A program made the translations under genes and the position numbers. The notes beneath the pieces were generated by a model, which had not been told where the DNA came from, made no database searches, and saw only the letters and a program-made list of their open reading frames with translations. From assembly GCA_965602945.1 (NCBI GenBank), contig CBFDBC010000089.1:1-13353 (forward strand): a DNA stretch of 13,353 nucleotides, in the 5' to 3' direction. Numbering within the stretch: the stretch's first letter is position 1; every line of letters begins with the position of its first letter. This document shows, piece by piece, positions 6,814-12,324 of this stretch. This DNA comes from JAUXEH01 sp965602945 (GTDB lineage Bacteria; Acidobacteriota; Aminicenantia; Aminicenantales; Aminicenantaceae).

Positions 6814-8033
6814 CACTTCGTCAAGGAGGCGGTTTTGAGTACAAACCCCTGCCGCTTCTCCAGGCTGTAAACCTCATCCAGCATCTTCTCGCGCACCGTG
6901 AGCAGCGAGCCGAAGCCGTACTTCTCCCGCACCCGGTCCATGGCCGACCCCAGGCGCTCCTGGCGCGGGGAATAGGGCTCGAACAGGGAAAGGGGGCGGC
7001 CCCGGACCAGGTCGGAGACCTTGACTCCCACCAGGCGCAGCGAGAGGCGCGACCCGGTGTACAGCTCGTCGAACAGCTCCCGGGCGATGCGGAAGATCTC
7101 GCCCATATCCTGCAGGGGCGAGATCAGGAGCCGGCGGCGGCCCTCAGTCTTGAAATCGGAATACCGGACCTTGACCTCCACGATGTGGGCGAAGAGACGG
7201 TCCTTGCGCAGGGCCAGGGTCATCCGGTCACAGAGGTAGGCCAGATGGGCCAGGAGCAGCCGCGGCTCCCAGATATCTTCCAGGACGGTGGTCTCCCGGG
7301 ACACGGATTTGGGCACGGCATGGCCGGCCAGCGGCCGGCTGTCCACGCCCCGGGATTGGAGGTAGATTTCCTCGCCGTTGAGTCCGAACAGCGAACGCAG
7401 GGTGGCGCGCGGCAGGCCCCACAGGTCGCCGATCCGCTGGATGTTCAGCATGCGCAGGATGACCTGGGCCTTGGGCCCGATGCCCGGCAGCAGCTCGATC
7501 CCCAGGTCCTTGAGGAATTCTTCTTCCCCGCCGGGAGGGATCTCGAACAGCCCCCCCGGTTTCGCCCGGTTGGTAGCCAGCTTGGCCAGGGTCTTGTTGG
7601 GGCCCACCCCCGCCGAGACCGCCAGCCCCAGTTCCCGCTCCACCCGCCGCTTGATGTCCTGCACGGCCCGGGAAAAGGACGGATAGAGCGCCCGGCAGCG
7701 GGTGAGGTCGAGATAGGCCTCGTCCAGAGAGGCGGACTCCACATCCGGGGTGTATTGGGAAAGGATCCGGAGGAAATTCTCCGAAAACGCGCTGTAGACC
7801 TGGTAGTTCCCCCTTATGAATACTCCGTGGGGGCACAGCTGGTACGCCTGGCGGAGGGACATACCGGAGTGGATCCCGTATTTACGGGCCGCGTAAGACG
7901 CCGTGGAGGCCACGCCCCGCTCATGGGGGAGGCCGCCCACGATCACCGGCTTTCCCTTGAGGGAGGGGTCGAGCAGCTCCTCCACCGCGGCGAAAAAAGC
8001 ATCGATATCGATGTGGACGATACACCTTCGCAT
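6813..8033 (-). CDS. dinB: DNA polymerase IV (Y-family translesion polymerase)
   Basis: The 406-residue product is a Y-family polymerase that copies past damaged bases. Palm motifs are intact: HIDIDAFF gives Asp9 with steric-gate Phe14, and SLDEAYLDL gives Asp104/Glu105, so unlike ImuB this is a catalytically competent enzyme. SAGVGPNKTLAKLATNRAKPGG and LPGIGPKAQVILRMLNIQRIGDL mark the palm and thumb, followed by a little-finger domain. PLSLF (347-351) occupies the position of the usual Y-family clamp-binding peptide, with Pro in place of Gln. The start is ATG 8033, preceded by GAGGTG at six bases; an in-frame GTG at 8042 lies within that ribosome site. It sits about 210 bases after lexA on the same strand, so co-transcription or separate LexA control are both possible. 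Confidence 0.95.
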   Translation of the reverse strand: MRRCIVHIDIDAFFAAVEELLDPSLKGKPVIVGGLPHERGVASTASYAARKYGIHSGMSLRQAYQLCPHGVFIRGNYQVYSAFSENFLRILSQYTPDVESASLDEAYLDLTRCRALYPSFSRAVQDIKRRVERELGLAVSAGVGPNKTLAKLATNRAKPGGLFEIPPGGEEEFLKDLGIELLPGIGPKAQVILRMLNIQRIGDLWGLPRATLRSLFGLNGEEIYLQSRGVDSRPLAGHAVPKSVSRETTVLEDIWEPRLLLAHLAYLCDRMTLALRKDRLFAHIVEVKVRYSDFKTEGRRRLLISPLQDMGEIFRIARELFDELYTGSRLSLRLVGVKVSDLVRGRPLSLFEPYSPRQERLGSAMDRVREKYGFGSLLTVREKMLDEVYSLEKRQGFVLKTASLTK

Positions 8034-8038
8034 CCTGT

Positions 8039-8065
8039 TCACCTCGCTTCGTTCTTAGAGACCAT
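8039..8065 (-). other. Possible 8-codon leader ORF ahead of dinB
   Basis: An ATG at 8065, preceded by a purine run resembling a ribosome site (GGGGAAGGA), opens an 8-residue frame reading MVSKNEAR. Its TGA at 8041-8039 lies inside the dinB Shine-Dalgarno sequence, five bases before the dinB ATG. This geometry could couple leader and dinB translation. Such short frames arise easily by chance, so this is only a suggestion. Confidence 0.2.
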
Positions 8066-8070
8066 ATCCT

Positions 8071-8093
8071 TGTCCTTCCCCGTTTTAGGGACA
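8071..8093. promoter_or_regulatory. Dyad TGTCC/GGACA upstream of dinB
   Basis: TGTCC (8071-8075) and GGACA (8089-8093) are inverted around a 13-base centre, about 40 bases before the dinB start. The half-site resembles the arms of the dyad at the dnaE start (6661-6689) in opposite polarity. It is a candidate SOS operator or palindromic repeat copy; the evidence is only the shared half-site. Confidence 0.3.
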
Positions 8094-8140
8094 GACCTCC
8101 CCTCGATGGGGTTTCTGAGCATCCAAAATGAGAACAGCCT

Positions 8141-8173
8141 CCGCCGGGCGGGAGCAGGAACACTCCCCGGCGG
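8141..8173. repeat. Hairpin in the lexA-dinB gap
   Basis: CCGCCGGG (8141-8148) pairs perfectly with CCCGGCGG (8166-8173) around a 17-base loop, about 70 bases past the lexA stop. There is no T-tract in the lexA reading direction. It could attenuate read-through from lexA into dinB or stabilise the lexA 3' end. The rest of this roughly 210-base gap holds no gene apart from the tentative leader frame. Confidence 0.4.
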
Positions 8174-8245
8174 GAAGCCGCCGCTTGAACGGAGGGCCGG
8201 CAGCCCCCCGGAACGCTTCGTTTCGCGGGCCGGGTCAGGCTGAGG

Positions 8246-8863
8246 TCAGTATTTCCGCATCACCCCGATCACCCGCCCCAGGATCCGCAGCTGCGAGACC
8301 TCGATGGGTTCAAACTCCGGGTTCTCGGGCATGAGGGCGATCCGCCCGGTCTCAAGCCTCAGCCTCTTCAGGGTGACGGACCCGTCTTCCAGGAAAGCGA
8401 TCACCATCTCGCCGGAGCTGGCGGTGTTGGTGCGCTCCACCAGCACGCGGTCGCCGTCATCGATATAGGCGTCCACCATGCTTTTTCCCTCAATCTGCAC
8501 GCAGAAGACATTGCCCTTCTTACGGCCCAGCATCCATTCCGGTACCTCCACGGCCTCGCGGGAAAGGTCGATCGCCTCCTGAGGCTGGCCCGCCGGGACA
8601 AACCCCAGCAGGGGGACCTTGACATGCGTTTCCACGGCGGTGGGGAAACCGGTGGGGCTTAACTCTCCGCCCTGTTTCCGGACATACCCCTTCCTTTCCA
8701 GGCTCTGCACATGTTTGAAAACGGCCGAAGGGTTGCTGATGTGCAGGATCTCCCCCAGCTGCCGGATAGTGGGGGAATACCCTCGCTCCAGGATGAAGTT
8801 CTTGATGGCCCGCAGGACCTCTTCCTGCCTCTTCGTCAGCTCAGTCCGTGTTTTGTTTACCAT
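8246..8863 (-). CDS. lexA: LexA repressor, SOS regulator with intact autocleavage residues
   Basis: The 205-residue product is the SOS repressor. An N-terminal winged helix-turn-helix (TKRQEEVLRAIKNF... to about residue 63) is joined to an S24-type protease domain. Cleavage site Ala91-Gly92 lies in GFVPAGQP, the nucleophile is Ser128 in GKSM, and the general base is Lys166 in VTLKRL, matching E. coli Ala84-Gly85, Ser119 and Lys156. The recognition-helix region (ISNPSAVFKHVQSLE) differs from both the E. coli and B. subtilis versions, so the operator is probably neither CTGTN8ACAG nor GAACN4GTTC, and I find neither upstream. The start is ATG 8863, with AAAGGTG six bases ahead; the in-frame GTG 8872 lies inside that ribosome site. 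It heads the dinB-dnaE block and is divergent from an SDR gene. Confidence 0.95.
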   Translation of the reverse strand: MVNKTRTELTKRQEEVLRAIKNFILERGYSPTIRQLGEILHISNPSAVFKHVQSLERKGYVRKQGGELSPTGFPTAVETHVKVPLLGFVPAGQPQEAIDLSREAVEVPEWMLGRKKGNVFCVQIEGKSMVDAYIDDGDRVLVERTNTASSGEMVIAFLEDGSVTLKRLRLETGRIALMPENPEFEPIEVSQLRILGRVIGVMRKY

Positions 8864-8879
8864 TTTGTTCACCTTTCAT

Positions 8880-8908
8880 ACAATAGGACCCGCCCCGGGG
8901 TTTGTCAA
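8880..8908 (-). promoter_or_regulatory. lexA promoter with embedded dyad
   Basis: Minus strand: a perfect TTGACA (8908-8903), a 17-base spacer, then TATTGT (8885-8880). The predicted start is near 8873, giving a leader of about ten bases before ATG 8863. The spacer contains CCCCGGGG (8893-8900), flanked symmetrically by GAC (8887-8889) and GTC (8904-8906), so a dyad GAC-N3-CCCCGGGG-N3-GTC lies between -35 and -10. That is an ideal place for a repressor such as LexA to autoregulate. Confidence 0.6.
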
Positions 8909-8928
8909 GTGTTTTTTTCGTGTTTTTC

Positions 8929-8955
8929 TGCTATAGTAATCCAACTGGATCAGTT
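8929..8955 (+). promoter_or_regulatory. Extended -10 promoter for the SDR gene with adjacent dyad
   Basis: TGCTATAGT at 8929-8937 is an extended -10 with five of six consensus bases in the hexamer; no good -35 is seen, as expected for an extended -10. The predicted start near 8944 falls within AACTG-GAT-CAGTT (8943-8955), a 5-bp-arm dyad that may be an operator of an unknown regulator. It lies back to back with the lexA promoter. Confidence 0.4.
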
Positions 8956-8996
8956 ACATTTGGGACGGGTCCGGGTTCCATCACGGAAAACACAGA

Positions 8997-9713
8997 ATGA
9001 GCGAGAGAGTCGTCCTGGTCACCGGCAGTAGCCGCGGGCTGGGGCGGGACATCGCCCTGACCCTGGCGGGAACGGCTTCAGGCGTGGCCGTGCATTATCG
9101 TCGGGACCGGGCCGCCGCCGAGGAAACGGTCCGGGATATCGAAAAAAGGGGCAGGCAGGCCGCGGCCCTGGCCGCCGATCTGACCGTCGAAGAGGAGGCG
9201 GGCCGGCTGATCCGGGAGACGGAAGACCGCTTCGGCCGCCTCGACATCCTGGTCAACAACTACGGCCCCATCCTGGAGAAAGACTGGGCCGAGCTAACGC
9301 GGGCCGACTGGGACCGTATCCTGCAGGCGAACCTCTACAGCGCCTGGTTCTGCATGAAGGCCGCGCTGCCCGGCATGCGCCGGCGGGAATGGGGGCGCAT
9401 CATCAATATCGGGTACAGCAGGGTCGAGCAGCTGACCGCGTTCCGGAAGATCCTGCCCTATGCCGTGGCCAAGACCGGCCTCCTGCTCCTGACCCGTTCG
9501 GCCGCGGCTGCGGAGGCGGCCGCCGGCATCACCGTGAACATGGTCTCGCCCGGGCTCCTGGAAGGCGGGGTGCGGCCCATGGATCCGGACATCCCGGCCG
9601 GACGGCTGGGGCGGTTCGAGGACGTGGCGCATGCGGTGCGTTACCTCTCTTCCCCGGAGGCCGCATACGTCACCGGGAGCAACCTGACGGTTGCCGGCGG
9701 CTGGAAGCTGTGA
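8997..9713 (+). CDS. Short-chain dehydrogenase/reductase, FabG-like
   Basis: The 238-residue product is a classical SDR: a Rossmann-fold NAD(P)-dependent oxidoreductase. It shows the cofactor loop TGSSRGLG (9-16), NNYG (87-90, usually NNAG), and the catalytic YAVAK with Tyr155/Lys159. Ser141 lies 14 rather than 13 residues before the tyrosine, in INIGYSRV. SPG (about 188-190) and the C-terminal TGSNLTVAGGW complete the fold. HYRRDR after the second strand suggests NADP(H) preference. The substrate cannot be read from sequence; a 3-oxoacyl-ACP reductase-like role is conceivable given the carrier protein gene further right. Only a weak GGA-type ribosome site precedes the ATG. It is 30 bases upstream of the threonine dehydrogenase gene on the same strand and divergent from lexA. 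Confidence 0.85.
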   Translation: MSERVVLVTGSSRGLGRDIALTLAGTASGVAVHYRRDRAAAEETVRDIEKRGRQAAALAADLTVEEEAGRLIRETEDRFGRLDILVNNYGPILEKDWAELTRADWDRILQANLYSAWFCMKAALPGMRRREWGRIINIGYSRVEQLTAFRKILPYAVAKTGLLLLTRSAAAAEAAAGITVNMVSPGLLEGGVRPMDPDIPAGRLGRFEDVAHAVRYLSSPEAAYVTGSNLTVAGGWKL

Positions 9714-9715
9714 CG

Positions 9716-9744
9716 TTGACATTAACAGACGTAGAATATATATA
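9716..9744 (+). promoter_or_regulatory. Possible promoter at the threonine dehydrogenase start
   Basis: A perfect TTGACA (9716-9721) is followed 17 bases later by TATATA (9739-9744), overlapping the first ATG. An alternative -10, TAGAAT (9732-9737), ends six bases before ATG 9744. Either would give a leaderless or nearly leaderless message (starting at ATG 9744 or ATG 9753), in keeping with the absence of a ribosome site. This would allow expression separate from the upstream SDR. Confidence 0.4.
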
Positions 9745-10733
9745 TGTCCATCATGAAACACAAAAGCCCCAAGATCCTGGTGACCGGCGCCGGTGGACAG
9801 ATCGGCACCGCGCTGACCCCCATGCTCCGCTCCCGCTTCGGCGCCGCCAATGTGCTCGCCACGGACATCCGGGACGACATCAGCCCGGCCCTGCGAGAGT
9901 CCGGTCCCTACCTTAAGCTGGATGTCACCAGCCCGGAAGACATCCGCCGCACCCTGGAAGAACACGATATCGACTTCCTCTTCCACATGTCGGCCATCCT
10001 CTCCGCCAAGGGAGAGAACCATCCCCAGCTGGCCTGGAACGTGAACATGAACGGCACCTTCAACATCCTGGAGGCCGCACGGGAAACGGGGCTGAGGCGG
10101 GTTTTCGTTCCCAGCTCCATCGCCGTCTTCGGGCCCGAGACGCCGCGCGACCTCACACCCCAGGAAACGGTGCTCCGCCCCAGGACCATGTACGGCGTCA
10201 CCAAGGTGGCCGGGGAGCTGCTGTGCGACTACTATGCGTTGCGGTACGGCCTGGACGTGCGCGGATGCCGCTACCCGGGGATCATCAGCCACGAGGCGCT
10301 TCCTGGCGGGGGCACGACCGACTACGCCGTGGAGATATTCTACGCGGCCGTCAAACACGGAAAATTCACCTGTTTCCTTAAATCGGACACACGGCTCCCC
10401 ATGATGTACATGCCGGACTGCCTCAAGGCCACCTGTGAGCTTATGGAGGCGGACTCAGGCCGCCTTAAACACCACTCGGATTTCAACATCAGCGGAATGA
10501 GTTTTACGCCTGAGGAGCTGGCCGCCGAGATCCGCAGGCACATCCCGGGTTTCCAGATCGAGTACAAACCGGATTTTCGTCAGCAGATCGCCGATTCCTG
10601 GCCCCGCAGCATAGACGACTCCGCCGCGCGGGAAGAATGGGATTGGAAACCCGATTTCGACCTGGCCGCGATGACCGGGGACATGCTGCGCGTCCTCGGC
10701 GAACGCCGCGACCGCGGCACGCTCGGCTACTGA
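9744..10733 (+). CDS. L-threonine 3-dehydrogenase, NAD-dependent epimerase-like (short-chain) type
   Basis: The 329-residue product is an extended SDR that oxidises L-threonine to 2-amino-3-ketobutyrate with NAD+. It shows GAGGQIG (15-21) for cofactor binding, SSIAVFG with Ser124/125, and YGVTK with Tyr150/Lys154. Segments diagnostic of this threonine dehydrogenase family, rather than sugar epimerases, are GTTDYAVEIFYAA, LPMMYMPDCLKAT, MSFTPEELAAEIRRHIPGF, YKPDFRQQIADSWP and IDDSAAREEWDWK. This is the epimerase-like enzyme, unrelated to the zinc-dependent Tdh of E. coli. No Shine-Dalgarno sequence is visible; ATG 9744 and ATG 9753 (MKHKSPKILV) are both possible. The partner enzyme KBL is encoded immediately to the right but on the opposite strand, with the two stop codons two bases apart. 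Confidence 0.92.
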   Translation: MSIMKHKSPKILVTGAGGQIGTALTPMLRSRFGAANVLATDIRDDISPALRESGPYLKLDVTSPEDIRRTLEEHDIDFLFHMSAILSAKGENHPQLAWNVNMNGTFNILEAARETGLRRVFVPSSIAVFGPETPRDLTPQETVLRPRTMYGVTKVAGELLCDYYALRYGLDVRGCRYPGIISHEALPGGGTTDYAVEIFYAAVKHGKFTCFLKSDTRLPMMYMPDCLKATCELMEADSGRLKHHSDFNISGMSFTPEELAAEIRRHIPGFQIEYKPDFRQQIADSWPRSIDDSAAREEWDWKPDFDLAAMTGDMLRVLGERRDRGTLGY

Positions 10734-10735
10734 TC

Positions 10736-11983
10736 CTACATACCGTACTGCGCGATGATCTCCTGCTTGGTCTTGCCCAGGATGTCGTACTTCCTGCCCA
10801 CCTTGATGAAAGCCTCCAGGGCCTTTTCCAGGTGGTGCTGCTCGTGCCCGGCCGAGATCTGGGTCCGGATGCGGGCCTGGCCCTGCGGAACGACCGGGAA
10901 GAAGAAGCCGATGGCGTAGATCCCCTCCGCGTAGAGGTCGCGGGAAATGTCCTGCGAGAGCTTGGCGTTGAACAGCATGACCGGAACGATGGGCGTGTCT
11001 CCATCCTTGAGGACAAAGCCGGCTTCGGTGAGTCCGCGGCGCCAGAATTCCGCGTTCTTCTCGAGTTTGTCCCGCCGCTCCGTGCTCCGGGAGAGTATGT
11101 CCAGCACCTTGAGCACTCCCGAGACCACGACCGGGGCGATGGTGTTCGAGAAGAGGTAGGGACGGGCCTTCTGCCGGCACATCTCCACGATCTCCTTGTG
11201 CCCGGAGACACATCCCCCGGAGGCCCCGCCCAGCGCCTTGCCGAAGGTGGTCGTGATGATGTCCACCCGGCCCATGACGCCGCATCTCTCGTGGGTCCCG
11301 CGGCCGGTCTTGCCGATGAAACCGCTGGAATGGGAATCATCCACGAACAGCATGGCGTCGTACTTTTCACACAGGTCGGCCATCTCAGCCAGCTTGGCCG
11401 TATCGCCGTCCATGGAGAACACACCATCGGTGATGACCAACTTGAACCGCTTGTCCGCGTGCAGCTGAAGCTTCTTCTCCAGGTGGTCCATGTTCGAGTG
11501 CTTGAAGGTATCGTGCTGGGCCGATGCCAGCCGGATGCCGTCTATGATCGAGGCGTGCACCAGGCGGTCTGAGATCATGACATCCTGATCGGTCAGGATG
11601 GCCTCGAATACCCCGGTGTTGGCATCCATGCAGGAGGGGAACAGGATGGTGTCCTCGGTCCCCAGGAATTCGGAGACCTTGCGCTCCAGTTCATGATGGA
11701 TGTCCTGCGTCCCGCAGATGAAGCGCACCGAAGACATGCCGTATCCCCTGTGATCCAGCCCCTCGTGTGCAGCCTTCAGCACCTCGGGATGGCTGGAGAG
11801 ACCCAGGTAGTTGTTGGAACACATGTTGATGACGCTCTTCAGTCCGGCGCCCTGGGGGAACTCCACCTCGATGTCCGCCGCCTGGCTGGAATGGATGAAG
11901 CGCTCCTGCTTGAAGATCCCCGCATCCCGGATCTGCCGCAGCTGATCCTGGTACAGTTCACGGATATTGTCACTGAAACTCAT
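10736..11983 (-). CDS. kbl: Glycine C-acetyltransferase (2-amino-3-ketobutyrate CoA ligase)
   Basis: The 415-residue product is a PLP-dependent alpha-oxoamine synthase that cleaves 2-amino-3-ketobutyrate with a thiol acceptor into glycine and an acetyl thioester. It follows E. coli KBL closely along its length: CSNNYLGLSSHP, SSVRFICGTQD, SDRLVHASIIDG (PLP-stacking His143), TDGVFSMDGD, VDDSHSSGF (Asp215/His218), TFGKALGGASGG with Schiff-base Lys249, RPYLFSNTIAP and GQARIRTQISAGH. It is about 17 residues longer than the E. coli enzyme, mostly through additions at the N-terminus, around residues 40-50 and at the C-terminus. These features distinguish it from serine palmitoyltransferase and BioF. 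A strong AAAGGAG precedes ATG 11983. It lies 24 bases after a carrier protein gene, so the two are almost certainly co-transcribed. Confidence 0.93.
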   Translation of the reverse strand: MSFSDNIRELYQDQLRQIRDAGIFKQERFIHSSQAADIEVEFPQGAGLKSVINMCSNNYLGLSSHPEVLKAAHEGLDHRGYGMSSVRFICGTQDIHHELERKVSEFLGTEDTILFPSCMDANTGVFEAILTDQDVMISDRLVHASIIDGIRLASAQHDTFKHSNMDHLEKKLQLHADKRFKLVITDGVFSMDGDTAKLAEMADLCEKYDAMLFVDDSHSSGFIGKTGRGTHERCGVMGRVDIITTTFGKALGGASGGCVSGHKEIVEMCRQKARPYLFSNTIAPVVVSGVLKVLDILSRSTERRDKLEKNAEFWRRGLTEAGFVLKDGDTPIVPVMLFNAKLSQDISRDLYAEGIYAIGFFFPVVPQGQARIRTQISAGHEQHHLEKALEAFIKVGRKYDILGKTKQEIIAQYGM

Positions 11984-12007
11984 GATGTCTGGCTCCTTTC
12001 GCCGCGC

Positions 12008-12253
12008 CTAACCCGCGAACTCCTTGACCAGGTCGGCGATCTTGCTGACCGAATCAAAGGCCTCGGGCGTAGCTTTCTCGTCCGGGATTGAGATGCTGTA
12101 TCTTGTCTCCACAAAACGCTTGAGCGATACCATGGAAAAGGAATCCACGATCCCGCCGGTAATGAGAGGCGTCTCGTATGTGATCTCGTCGTCTTCGTCC
12201 TCCAGATACTCTTCCTTCACGTACTCCAGGACGACGTCCTTAATGTCTTCCAT
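12008..12253 (-). CDS. Stand-alone acyl carrier protein
   Basis: The 81-residue acidic product is a phosphopantetheine carrier protein. The prosthetic-group site is Ser38 in GGIVDSFSMVSL; the usual DSL becomes DSF, as often seen in specialised carriers rather than the fatty-acid AcpP. Helix I (VVLEYVKEEYLEDE), the loop and the C-terminal helix (VSKIADLVKEF) are all recognisable. A strong AAAGGAGA lies about seven bases before ATG 12253. It is placed between an acetate-type acyl ligase and KBL, 24 bases before the latter, which suggests that it carries the acyl unit exchanged between those two enzymes. A link to the SDR at 8997 is also possible. No fatty-acid synthesis genes flank it. Confidence 0.9.
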   Translation of the reverse strand: MEDIKDVVLEYVKEEYLEDEDDEITYETPLITGGIVDSFSMVSLKRFVETRYSISIPDEKATPEAFDSVSKIADLVKEFAG

Positions 12254-12268
12254 CTCTCTGTCTCCTTT

Positions 12269-12297
12269 TATATATTATTTCCTTAAGTTTACATCAA
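12269..12297 (-). promoter_or_regulatory. Possible internal promoter for acp-kbl
   Basis: Minus strand: TTGATG (12297-12292), 17 bases, TATATA (12274-12269), each four of six to consensus, in an AT-rich island between the ligase and carrier genes. A small inverted repeat CTGAA-AAA-TTCAG (12302-12314) lies between the ligase stop and this site. The predicted start would fall inside the carrier gene's ribosome site, which lowers confidence. Confidence 0.25.
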
Positions 12298-12324
12298 ACC
12301 ACTGAAAAATTCAGGCTGGAAAGG

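Noticed and set aside
7185..8243. 352-codon plus-strand open frame opposite dinB
   Set aside because: Antisense shadow of a well-conserved gene with low-complexity composition, no family match and no ribosome site.
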